A stretch of DNA of 64,000 nt, from the NCBI RefSeq assembly GCF_024756235.1, contig NZ_JANUGY010000004.1:186001-250000 (forward strand). The letters run 5' to 3'. The translations under genes were made by a program, and so were the position numbers. The notes beneath the pieces were generated by a model. That model saw only the letters and a list, made by a program, of their open reading frames with translations, made no database searches and was not told the DNA's origin. Position 1 is the first letter of the stretch. The number at the start of each line of letters is the position of its first letter. Positions 43,147 through 51,101 of this stretch are shown here, in pieces. The stretch is from Massilia kyonggiensis. Its GTDB lineage: Bacteria > Pseudomonadota > Gammaproteobacteria > Burkholderiales > Burkholderiaceae_D.

Positions 43147-44479
43147 GTCCCAATTCCTTGTCGAGCGCGATCGCGGACAGCGGCAAAGTCAGCGTGACGG
43201 CGGCGCCGCCTTCCGGCCGGTTGACCGCCTGCACGGCGCCGCCCAGCGTGCGGGCCACGTTCACGACGAGGAACAGGCCCAGGCCGCCGCCGGGACGGCC
43301 CTTGCTGGACTGGTAAGGCTTGCCGAACTGCGCCAGCATCGCCGGCGCGAAGCCGGGGCCGCGATCGAGCACGGTCAGTACGAGCGTGCCGTCCACGACG
43401 CCCGCTTCCACGCCGACCCAGTCGGGCGACGCTTCGAGCGCGTTGTCCAGCACGTTGTCGATCGTTTGTTTCAGGGCGGAGTCGAAGGCGACCGGGAGGT
43501 CGTGTTCGATCCGGTTGGAATAATCGAAATCGCGCACGGGGCGGCTGTGCTGCCAGTCCGCGACGAGCTTGTCGAGGAAGCCGCGGATCGTCGTGCGCGC
43601 GGCCGATTCGCCGCGCGTCTCGCCGGCCGACAGCAAAATGCCGCTGACGATGGATTTGCAGCGCTTCAGCTGCGTCTCCATCTCCGTGATCTCTTCCAGC
43701 AGGTCGGGATTCGCCTTGAACTCGCGCATGCGCTTCCAGTCTCCCAGGATCACGGACAGGGTCGCGAGCGGCGTGCCCAGTTCATGGGCGGCCCCGGACG
43801 CGAGAAGGCCCATGCGCACGATGTGTTCTTCCTCGGCCGCGCGCTGGCGCAGGTCCGCGAGCTGCGCGGCCTTGCCCTTCAGCGTGTTCGTGATGCGCGA
43901 GATGAACACGACGAGCAGCGCCGCGTTCAGCGTGAAGCAGATCAGCATGCCCTGCACGTACAGGCTCGAAATGCCGCGCGCGTGGTCGAACGGCAGCGCG
44001 AGCGGCTTGGCGAAAACCGAGAGGCCCGCCAGGCAGGCGAGCGTGATGGCGACGATGGTCCACGTCGACCACGCTTCCAGCAGCACGGCGGACAGGATCA
44101 CCTGCAGCAGGTACAGGAACGCGAACGGATTCGTCGTCCCGCCCGACAGGTACAGCTGCATGGTGAGGCTGGCCACGTCGACGAGGAGCGCGAGGAACAG
44201 CTCGCTGTTCGTGACGGGCCGGTGTTCGTGCCAGCGCAGGTGGCTGGCGATGTTGAAGGCGATGAGGCAGGCGAGCACCTCGAGCATCTGCACGAGGGGC
44301 AGGCGCACGTCGAACACGAGGATCGCGCCCGCGATCGTCGTGATCTGGCCGATGACGGCGATCCAGCGCAGCTCGATCAGCTGCAGCATGTTCTTGTGGC
44401 CGGCCACGTATTCCACGGCGGCGACGTTGTCGGCGCCGCGCTCGAAGACGCGTTTCAGCAGGTCAGTCGTGTCGTTCAT
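43133..44479 (-). CDS. regB: RegB/PrrB-type redox sensor histidine kinase
   Basis: 448 residues from the ATG at 44479; one at 44482 is adjacent. Six membrane helices fill residues 35-200, with GGTTNPF at about 113-119, the quinone-sensing motif of RegB. The H-box AAHELGTPLATL has His 232, followed 42 residues on by Cys 274 (LKRCKSI), matching the redox-active Cys of RegB. The HATPase domain has DNVLDNALEASP and GGGLGLFL. It senses oxygen or redox state and phosphorylates RegA. It overlaps surf1 by 17 bp, placing it in the cyo transcription unit. Assignment of the Cys rests on spacing alone. Confidence 0.94.
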   Translation of the reverse strand: MNDTTDLLKRVFERGADNVAAVEYVAGHKNMLQLIELRWIAVIGQITTIAGAILVFDVRLPLVQMLEVLACLIAFNIASHLRWHEHRPVTNSELFLALLVDVASLTMQLYLSGGTTNPFAFLYLLQVILSAVLLEAWSTWTIVAITLACLAGLSVFAKPLALPFDHARGISSLYVQGMLICFTLNAALLVVFISRITNTLKGKAAQLADLRQRAAEEEHIVRMGLLASGAAHELGTPLATLSVILGDWKRMREFKANPDLLEEITEMETQLKRCKSIVSGILLSAGETRGESAARTTIRGFLDKLVADWQHSRPVRDFDYSNRIEHDLPVAFDSALKQTIDNVLDNALEASPDWVGVEAGVVDGTLVLTVLDRGPGFAPAMLAQFGKPYQSSKGRPGGGLGLFLVVNVARTLGGAVQAVNRPEGGAAVTLTLPLSAIALDKELGHAHG

Positions 44480-45251
44480 CATTCTCGTTCGCGTCCCCAT
44501 GGCGGGCCACCCACCACCAGGCGCCGGCCACCATCAGGGCAAGAGCATACCAAGTCAACGCGTACACGAGGTGGGAGTTCGGGAATTTGACGACGGTGAG
44601 GCCGCCGACGGGCTTGTCGGGGCTGTCCGGCGGATTCTGCCCGGCGGCGGCGTCGGCGAAGAACGGCGCGACGTTCAGCCCGCGCGCCGCAGCGATCGCC
44701 GCGACGTCGCGGGTGTACCAGCGGTTCGCCGCCGGGTCGTTCGTGCGCGTGAGGGCGCCGTCACGCTCGCTCGTGCGCAGCAGGCCGACCACATCGACGG
44801 CGCTGCCGCCACCGCACGGGTTCGCGGCGGCGCGCTGCGGCGTGTAGCGTGTGCGCGCGCCCAGTTCGGACGGAATGAAACCGCGGTTGACGAGGACGAT
44901 CCCCTGTTCCGTGCACATGGGCGTGAGCAGCCAGTAGCCGCTGCCGGCTTCGGTCAGCGCCTGGACGGGTGTGGTGAGATCGTAGAGATAAGTACCGTGC
45001 AGCTTGACGCGGCGGTACTCGTCGGATTCGGAGGTGATGCCGGCCCAGCGTGTGCGCGATGGCAGCGGCGCCGGGGCGGCGTGCACGCGTGCTTCCACGC
45101 GTGCGATGAGGTCCAGCTTCCATTGCAGGCGATACACCTGCCAGGTGCCCAGGCCCGCGAAGAGGACGATCAGCAGCAGTGCCAGGACTGCCAGGACGGG
45201 AGAGACTCCCTTGCGGCCGGCCGGCGCCGCTGCACGATCGTCCCTCGCCAT
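44463..45251 (-). CDS. SURF1-family oxidase assembly protein
   Basis: 262 residues with a membrane helix near each end (about 17-37 and 235-255) around a periplasmic domain. FAGLGTWQVYRLQWKLDLIARVEARV at the N-terminus and LVNRGFIP in the middle are SURF1 marks; the C-terminal helix region HLVYALTWYALALM is also typical. It helps assemble haem-copper oxidases, presumably the bo3 oxidase encoded just upstream. The start overlaps the cyoD stop by one base (TAATG), and its end overlaps regB. Confidence 0.93.
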   Translation of the reverse strand: MARDDRAAAPAGRKGVSPVLAVLALLLIVLFAGLGTWQVYRLQWKLDLIARVEARVHAAPAPLPSRTRWAGITSESDEYRRVKLHGTYLYDLTTPVQALTEAGSGYWLLTPMCTEQGIVLVNRGFIPSELGARTRYTPQRAAANPCGGGSAVDVVGLLRTSERDGALTRTNDPAANRWYTRDVAAIAAARGLNVAPFFADAAAGQNPPDSPDKPVGGLTVVKFPNSHLVYALTWYALALMVAGAWWWVARHGDANENDERHD

Positions 45252-45667
45252 TACTGCATGTCGTGCATGCCGTGTACCGAACCGCCGTCATTGCCCATGT
45301 TGGGCATCATGTTGGCGTTCATGTGGTACATGACCCAAATCGAGCCGGTCAGGACGATGAACAGCAGGATGACGGTGAGGATCAGCGCCATCATGTTCCA
45401 GCCGCCTTCCGACTTCGAGTTCATGTGCAGGAAGTAGACCATGTGCACGACGACCTGGACGGCCGCGAAGCCGAGGATCACGAACTTGGTCGTGCCCGGT
45501 GCCAGCTGGTGGGTCATCACCAGCCAGAACGGGATCGCCGTCAGGATCACGGACAGGATGAAGCCGATCGTGTAATCCTTGAAGCTGCCGTGGGCGTGCA
45601 GTTCGTCGTCGTGGTGGCCGTGGCCATGGTCATGCCCGTGGCCGTGGGCGTGGTGGTGATCGCTCAT
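45251..45667 (-). CDS. cyoD: Cytochrome bo3 quinol oxidase subunit IV
   Basis: 138 residues with three membrane helices: FKDYTIGFILSVILTAIPFWLV, FVILGFAAVQVVVHMVYFLHM and MMALILTVILLFIVLTGSIWVMYHM, the CyoD pattern. The N-terminal 26 residues are exceptionally His-rich (HHHAHGHGHDHGHGHHDDELHAH), which the classical E. coli protein lacks; a metal-binding role is possible. The C-terminal tail is Met/His-rich (ANMMPNMGNDGGSVHGMHDM). It overlaps cyoC by 4 bp (ATGA) and surf1 by 1 bp. Confidence 0.94.
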   Translation of the reverse strand: MSDHHHAHGHGHDHGHGHHDDELHAHGSFKDYTIGFILSVILTAIPFWLVMTHQLAPGTTKFVILGFAAVQVVVHMVYFLHMNSKSEGGWNMMALILTVILLFIVLTGSIWVMYHMNANMMPNMGNDGGSVHGMHDMQ

Positions 45668-46299
45668 GGCAGGACTCCCATCAGGTAAACATAGGTGAAC
45701 ACGCCGATCCAGATGACGTCCAGGAAGTGCCAGAACATCGACAGGCAGGCGAGGCGGCGGTAGTTGGCGGCGTGGATGCCGTGCTTACCGACCTGGAACA
45801 TCAAGGTGACGAGCCACACGATACCGAAGGTCACGTGCAGGCCGTGCGTGCCGACCAGCGAGAAGAACGCGGTCAGGAAACCCGAGCGCCACGGGCCGTA
45901 GCCTTCGTGGATCAGGTGCGCGAACTCGTCCAGTTCCAGGTACAGGAAGCAGGCGCCCAGCACGCCGGTGATGGCGAGCCAGACGAGCGTGCCTTTGACG
46001 TTCTTCTTCTGCGCGGCCAGCATGGCGAAGCCATACGTGATCGACGAGAACAGCAGGAACGCCGTGTTCAGTGCCACGGTCGGCAGCTCGAAGATCTCGG
46101 CGCCCGACGGGCCGCCCGCGTAGTTGCGCCCCAAAACGGCATAGGTCGCGAACAGGCAGGCGAAGATGAGGCAGTCGCTCATCAGGTAGATCCAGAAACC
46201 GAGCAGCGTGCCGTTCTCCGGATGGTGCTCGCGCACGTAGAAGCGCGAGCTCGGGTCGGCGCTCGCGGCGCCGGCATGGGTTACGTTAATCTCAGACAT
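45664..46299 (-). CDS. cyoC: Cytochrome bo3 quinol oxidase subunit III
   Basis: 211 residues with five membrane helices. [24 protein letters not shown] and [22 protein letters not shown], followed by [20 protein letters not shown], are standard for subunit III of haem-copper quinol oxidases. The subunit has no redox centre; it stabilises the complex. It overlaps cyoB by 8 bp and cyoD by 4 bp. Confidence 0.95.
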   Translation of the reverse strand: MSEINVTHAGAASADPSSRFYVREHHPENGTLLGFWIYLMSDCLIFACLFATYAVLGRNYAGGPSGAEIFELPTVALNTAFLLFSSITYGFAMLAAQKKNVKGTLVWLAITGVLGACFLYLELDEFAHLIHEGYGPWRSGFLTAFFSLVGTHGLHVTFGIVWLVTLMFQVGKHGIHAANYRRLACLSMFWHFLDVIWIGVFTYVYLMGVLP

Positions 46300-48295
46300 G
46301 GGCTTCCAGCAAACGGGTGCGCTCTTCTTCCGTGCGGGTCACTTCGTCCGCCGGGATGTAGTAGTCGCGTTTGTAATCGAACGTATGGTAGATGGCGGCG
46401 ACGAGCATCGCGACGAACGACACGCCGACCAGCAGCCACATGTGCCAGACGATGCCGAACGCCATGATCATCGAGATGCCCGGGATGACCGGACCGGCCC
46501 ACGTGTTCTTCGGCATGTGGATGGCGACGAAGTCCTTCAGCGGACGCTGGTAGCCGTTCTTCTTCATGTCGGCCCACGAATCGTTGTCGTGCACGACCGG
46601 GGTGAACGCGAAGTTGTAGTCCGGCGGCGGCGACGACGTCGACCACTCCAGCGTACGGCCGTTCCACGGGTCGCCCGTGACGTCGACCAGCTTCTTGCGG
46701 TTGATGATCGAGACGGCGATCTGCATGATCAGGCAGGCGATGCCGGCGGCGATCATCAGCGTGCCGACCAGCGACACCTGGAACAGCCAGTGGATCGACG
46801 GATCGTCGAAGTGGCTCATGCGGCGGGTGACGCCCATGAAGCCCAGGATGTACGGCGGGATGAAGGCGACCCAGAAGCCGATCGACCACAGCCAGAAGGA
46901 GCGCACGCCCCAGGTACGGTCCAGCTTGAAGCCGAACGCCTTCGGCCACCAGTAGTTGATGCCCGCGAAGATGCCGAACACGACGCCGCCGATGATCACG
47001 TTGTGGAAGTGGGCGATCAGGAACAGCGAGTTGTGCAGCACGAAGTCGGCCGCCGGCACCGCCAGCATCACGCCGGTCATGCCGCCGATGATGAAGGTCA
47101 GCATGAACGACACGGTCCACATCATCGGCAGTTCATAGCGGATGCGGCCCTTGTACATGGTGAACAGCCAGTTGAAGATCTTCGCCCCCGTCGGGATCGA
47201 GATGATCATCGTCGTGATGCCGAAGAACGAGTTCACGCTCGCACCCGAACCCATCGTGAAGAAGTGGTGCAGCCACACGAGGTAGGACAGGACCATGATC
47301 ACGCAGGTCGCGTACACCATCGAAGTGTAGCCGAACAGGCGCTTGTTGCAGAACGTGGCGACGACTTCCGAGTAGATGCCGAAGACCGGCAGCACCAGGA
47401 TGTAGACCTCGGGGTGGCCCCAGATCCAGATCAGGTTCACGTACATCATGGCGTTGCCGCCCAGTTCGTTCGTGAAGAAGTGCGTGTCGAACAGGCGGTC
47501 CAGGCCGAGCATGGCCAGGGTCGCGGTCAGGATCGGGAAGGTGATCACGATCAGGATGTTGGTGCACAGGGCGGTCCAGGTGAACACCGGCATCTTCATC
47601 AGGTCCATGCCCGGCGCGCGCATCTTGACGATGGTGACGATCAGGTTCACGCCCGACAGCAATGTGCCGACACCCGCCACCTGCAATGACCAGATGTAGT
47701 AGTCGACGCCCACGTCCGGACTCGCCAGGATGCCGGACAGCGGCGGATACGCCAGCCAGCCGGTACGGGCGAACTCGCCGACGAACAGCGAGGCCATCAC
47801 GAGCAGCGCGCCGGCCGTCGTCATCCAGAACGAGAAGTTGTTCAGGAACGGGAACGCCACGTCGCGCGCACCGATCTGCAGCGGCACGACGTAGTTCATC
47901 AGGCCCGTCACGAACGGCATCGCCACGAAGAAGATCATGATCACGCCGTGGGCGGTGAAGACCTGGTCGTAGTGGTGCGGCGGCAGGAAGCCGTGCGAAT
48001 CGCCGAACGAGAACGCCTGCTGGGCGCGCATCATCAGCGCGTCGGCAAAGCCGCGCAGGAACATCACGAGACCGAGGATCATGTACATGATGCCGATCTT
48101 CTTGTGGTCGATGCTGGTGAACCACTCTTTCCAGAGATAGCCCCACAGCTTGAATTTGGTCAGTGCCGCGAGGACGACGAGGCCGCCCAGCGCCACCATG
48201 ATAAAGGTACCGATCAGGATCGGCTCGTGGTAGGGAATCGCTTCCCAGCTGAGCCGACCGAAGATCAACTTCGCTAAGTCAAATTGCTCGTGCAT
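46292..48295 (-). CDS. cyoB: Cytochrome bo3 quinol oxidase subunit I
   Basis: 667 residues and about 15 membrane helices, as in E. coli CyoB. It has [16 protein letters not shown] with a haem His, [14 protein letters not shown] with the copper His and the cross-linked Tyr, HHFFTMGSG with the His pair, and [27 protein letters not shown] with further haem ligands. It holds haem b, haem o3 and CuB and reduces oxygen to water with proton pumping. It lies 2 bp after cyoA. No cyoE (haem o synthase) gene is in the cluster, so that step is encoded elsewhere. Confidence 0.97.
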   Translation of the reverse strand: MHEQFDLAKLIFGRLSWEAIPYHEPILIGTFIMVALGGLVVLAALTKFKLWGYLWKEWFTSIDHKKIGIMYMILGLVMFLRGFADALMMRAQQAFSFGDSHGFLPPHHYDQVFTAHGVIMIFFVAMPFVTGLMNYVVPLQIGARDVAFPFLNNFSFWMTTAGALLVMASLFVGEFARTGWLAYPPLSGILASPDVGVDYYIWSLQVAGVGTLLSGVNLIVTIVKMRAPGMDLMKMPVFTWTALCTNILIVITFPILTATLAMLGLDRLFDTHFFTNELGGNAMMYVNLIWIWGHPEVYILVLPVFGIYSEVVATFCNKRLFGYTSMVYATCVIMVLSYLVWLHHFFTMGSGASVNSFFGITTMIISIPTGAKIFNWLFTMYKGRIRYELPMMWTVSFMLTFIIGGMTGVMLAVPAADFVLHNSLFLIAHFHNVIIGGVVFGIFAGINYWWPKAFGFKLDRTWGVRSFWLWSIGFWVAFIPPYILGFMGVTRRMSHFDDPSIHWLFQVSLVGTLMIAAGIACLIMQIAVSIINRKKLVDVTGDPWNGRTLEWSTSSPPPDYNFAFTPVVHDNDSWADMKKNGYQRPLKDFVAIHMPKNTWAGPVIPGISMIMAFGIVWHMWLLVGVSFVAMLVAAIYHTFDYKRDYYIPADEVTRTEEERTRLLEAHV

Positions 48296-48297
48296 GA

Positions 48298-49320
48298 TTA
48301 CTTCTTCTTCACAGGATCATTGGGCGTGGTGCAGACCTCGCCGTTGGCCTGGGCCAGGCGGGTCGCTGCCGCTTGTTGGGGCGCGTGCTGCAGCATGGCC
48401 ATTTCACGGGCCTTCTTCGCGTCGTCGTTCATCATCTTGTCCATGCATACGGCGCCATCGGCGACGCAGCGGTTCAGGACGCGATAGAACAAGTCGTTGT
48501 CGACGGCCGCGTACCGGTGCACCGGTTCCTTGATGCTCGGCTTTTCGAGCGTCAGGTAGCCTGCGCGGTCGAGGTTGCCGCCGGCGGACTTGACCGACTG
48601 GACCCAGCCGTCGAAGTCGCCCTGGGGCACGCCGCGGTACGAGAAGCGCATGTCGGAATAGCCGGCGCCGCTGTAGTTGGCCGAGAAGCCCACCGACTGG
48701 ATCGCCTTGTTCTGGACGGCGTTCAGCGTCGTTTCCATGCCCGGCATCGCGTAGATCATGCCTGCCAGTTCGGGAACGTAGAACGCATTCATGACGGACG
48801 TCGCGCTGATCTTGAAGCGCACCGGCACGTCGACCGGCACGACCAGTTCGTTCACCGTCGCGATGCCCTGCTCGGGGTAGATGAACAGCCATTTCCAGTC
48901 CATCGCCACGGCCTGCACGATCAGCGGCTTCGCGGACGCCGGGATCGGACGCCCTTCGGCGATACGGTCCAGCGGACGGTACGGGTCGAGCTTGTGCGTC
49001 GAGATCCAGGTCACGAGGCCCAGCACGATGATGATCAGGAGGGGCGCGCCCCAGATGACCAGTTCCAGCTTGGTCGAGTGGTCCCAGTCCGGTGCGTATT
49101 CCGCCTCGGTATTGCTGGCGCGGTATTTACGGGCGAACCAGATGATCAGGATGAACACCGGTACGATGATCAGGAGCATCAGGGCCACCGAAACGATGAT
49201 CAGTTGCGCCTGTTGCTTGGCGATGTCTCCGGAAGGGTTCATCACCACCGTGTTACAGCCGGCCAGCGCTGCTAACAGTGGAGAAAGAAACATTCCGCGA
49301 CGGAGGGTCTTTGGAATCAT
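48298..49320 (-). CDS. cyoA: Cytochrome bo3 quinol oxidase subunit II (lipoprotein)
   Basis: 340 residues. A lipoprotein signal peptide ends LAALAGC, two membrane helices follow (about 45-70 and 85-110), then the cupredoxin domain with [19 protein letters not shown], which lacks the CuA cysteine ligands, as expected for quinol oxidases. PFTIQ-like variants and a C-terminal COX_ARM region ([20 protein letters not shown]) are visible. First gene of cyoABCD-surf1-regB-regA. The ATG lacks a Shine-Dalgarno sequence; an inverted repeat lies just upstream. Confidence 0.95.
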   Translation of the reverse strand: MIPKTLRRGMFLSPLLAALAGCNTVVMNPSGDIAKQQAQLIIVSVALMLLIIVPVFILIIWFARKYRASNTEAEYAPDWDHSTKLELVIWGAPLLIIIVLGLVTWISTHKLDPYRPLDRIAEGRPIPASAKPLIVQAVAMDWKWLFIYPEQGIATVNELVVPVDVPVRFKISATSVMNAFYVPELAGMIYAMPGMETTLNAVQNKAIQSVGFSANYSGAGYSDMRFSYRGVPQGDFDGWVQSVKSAGGNLDRAGYLTLEKPSIKEPVHRYAAVDNDLFYRVLNRCVADGAVCMDKMMNDDAKKAREMAMLQHAPQQAAATRLAQANGEVCTTPNDPVKKK

Positions 49321-49332
49321 GCTTGTGTTTTA

Positions 49333-49366
49333 CGTTACATGGGAAAAATAACATGCTAATGTAACG
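49333..49366. promoter_or_regulatory. Inverted repeat in the cyo control region
   Basis: CGTTACAT (49333-49340) and ATGTAACG (49359-49366) are perfect 8-bp arms with 18 bp between them, 13 nt upstream of cyoA and in the space shared with the divergent MFS gene. The intervening TTATTT on the minus strand could be the cyo -10 box, so a dimeric protein bound here would cover the promoter. Confidence 0.45.
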
Positions 49367-49472
49367 CCAACGGCGTGCGTTTGGCGATTGGACGTTTTGT
49401 CCTACCCTTTCCGTGTTGCAGCATTTTTTGTGGGTCCGAACGGCCGTTGGCTTAGATAAGGAGACGAAGAAC

Positions 49473-50816
49473 ATGCAAGGCACCCCGACCTACGGCGGCG
49501 CAGGAGCCGCTCCCATCACAGCACCCCACTCCGGGGCCCGGAACATCAACACTCGGGACACGAAAATTGCCCCGAGCGAGATCGCGGTCGGCGTCGTCAT
49601 CGGCCGCGCTTCCGAATACTTCGACTTCTTCGTGTACGCGATCGCCTCGGTGCTCGTGTTCCCCGCCGTGTTCTTCCCGTTCGCGGACCGGCTCGAAGGC
49701 ACCCTTTATTCCTTTGCCATCTTCGCGCTGGCCTACGTGGCGAGGCCCATCGCGTCACTGGTCTTCATGGTCATCCAGCGACATTACAGTCGCGAGATCA
49801 AGCTGACCATCGCCCTCTTCCTGATGGGCACTGCCACGGTTGCCATCTCGATGCTGCCCACCTATTCCCGCTGGGGCGAGTGGTCCATCGTCGCCCTTGC
49901 CATCCTGCGCATCGGCCAGGGCGTCGCCCAGGGCGGGTCGTGGGACGGGTTGCCGTCGCTCCTGGCACTGAATGCGCCGCAAAACAAGCGTGGATGGTAC
50001 GCCATGTTGGGACAACTTGGCGCACCAACGGGATTCATCATCGCGGCCGGCCTGTTCTCCTACATGATGGCCGAGCTGTCGCAGGACGATTTCCTCGTGT
50101 GGGGCTGGCGTTATCCGTTCTACGTGGCCTTCGCGATCAACGTGGTCGCCCTGTTCGCCCGCCTGCGCCTCGTCTCGACGCCGGACTATACCCACCTGCT
50201 CGACGAGCATGAGCTGGACCCGGCCCCGGCCCGCGAAGTGATCGGCAACCAGGGCACGAACATCGTCATCGGCGCCCTCGCCGCCCTGGCCAGCTACGCG
50301 CTGTTCCACCTCGTCACCGTGTTCCCGCTGTCGTGGATCCAGCTGTACGATACCCGGTCGATGGCCGAGTTCCTGCAGATCCAGATGATGGGCGCGGGCC
50401 TAGGCATCGTGGGCGTGCTGGCGTCGGGCATCATCGCCGACAAGTTCGGCCGCCGCAACACGCTGGGCACGCTGGCCGGCCTGATCGCCCTGTTCTCCGG
50501 CTTCATTCCGACCCTGATGGACGGCGGCGTGGCGGGCCAGAACACGTTCATCCTCGTGGGCTTCCTGCTGCTGGGCCTGTCGTACGGCCAGGCCGCCGGC
50601 GCGGTGACGTCGAACTTCCTGCCGCAATACCGCTACACGGGCGCGGCGCTCACGTCGGACCTCGCCTGGCTCGTCGGCGCCGCATTCGCCCCGCTGGTAG
50701 CGCTGGGCCTGGCCGCCAACTTCGGCCTCGGCTACGTCAGCCTGTACCTGCTGTCGGGCGCCGTGGGCTCGCTGGCCGCGCTGAGCCTGAACCGCGCCCT
50801 TGAGATCCGCAACTGA
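49473..50816 (+). CDS. MFS transporter, MHS-like
   Basis: 447 residues from the ATG at 49473, with AAGGAG 9 nt upstream. Twelve helices. RASEYFDFFVYAIASVLVFPAVFF and YVARPIASLVFMVIQRHYSREIKL are the MHS-type helix 1 and loop 2-3 segments; IADKFGRRNTLGTL is the second loop motif. The first loop motif is altered: a Gln-Arg-His-Tyr stretch stands where most members have G-x-x-x-D-R-x-G-R. A 30-residue polar N-terminal tail is cytoplasmic. The substrate is unknown. It is divergent from cyoA and ends in a clear terminator. Confidence 0.91.
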   Translation: MQGTPTYGGAGAAPITAPHSGARNINTRDTKIAPSEIAVGVVIGRASEYFDFFVYAIASVLVFPAVFFPFADRLEGTLYSFAIFALAYVARPIASLVFMVIQRHYSREIKLTIALFLMGTATVAISMLPTYSRWGEWSIVALAILRIGQGVAQGGSWDGLPSLLALNAPQNKRGWYAMLGQLGAPTGFIIAAGLFSYMMAELSQDDFLVWGWRYPFYVAFAINVVALFARLRLVSTPDYTHLLDEHELDPAPAREVIGNQGTNIVIGALAALASYALFHLVTVFPLSWIQLYDTRSMAEFLQIQMMGAGLGIVGVLASGIIADKFGRRNTLGTLAGLIALFSGFIPTLMDGGVAGQNTFILVGFLLLGLSYGQAAGAVTSNFLPQYRYTGAALTSDLAWLVGAAFAPLVALGLAANFGLGYVSLYLLSGAVGSLAALSLNRALEIRN

Positions 50817-50839
50817 ACGACATATATATAGCAGAGCTC

Positions 50840-50867
50840 AAGCCCCGGTAACCCTGGGGCTTTTTTT
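50840..50867 (+). terminator. Intrinsic terminator of the MFS gene
   Basis: AAGCCCC (50840-50846) pairs with GGGGCTT (50856-50862) around a 9-nt loop, followed by a run of seven T from 50861. It lies 24 nt after the stop codon. This is a strong rho-independent terminator. Confidence 0.85.
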
Positions 50868-50875
50868 ATCGCCAA

Positions 50876-51101
50876 ACTTCGGGGTCAGACCCCTTTTCCA
50901 AGAAAATTCGGGGTCAGAGCGCTTTTCGGAAACATGGTTTAGTACCAATAGCTCACATTTACCTTGCGTACCGCGCCCCTTGCCCGGCCCGGCAGAGACG
51001 CCGCGCGAGATCGATCAAGTCCAAAACTTGCGATGGAGGTATTGTCGAAAAAAGTGCTCTGACCCCGAATTCGGCGAAAAATGTGCTCTGACCCCGAATT
51101 T
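50876..51101. repeat. Four-copy inverted-repeat element (REP/MITE-like)
   Basis: The core GGGGTCAGAGCRCTTTT occurs four times: plus-strand copies at 50881-50897 (variant ...GACCCCTTTT) and 50910-50926, and reversed copies at 51050-51066 and 51078-51095. The two direct pairs face each other across about 120 bp of unrelated non-coding sequence. The right edge touches the stop codon of the histidine kinase gene. Similar GGGGTCAGA repeats flank REP-associated transposase genes in other proteobacteria, as I recall, but no transposase is here, so a non-autonomous element is likely. Confidence 0.7.

Noticed and set aside
50876..51101. CRISPR-like repeats
   Set aside because: Only four copies, in two opposite orientations and with unequal spacing, and no cas gene in the window; a REP/MITE unit explains them better.
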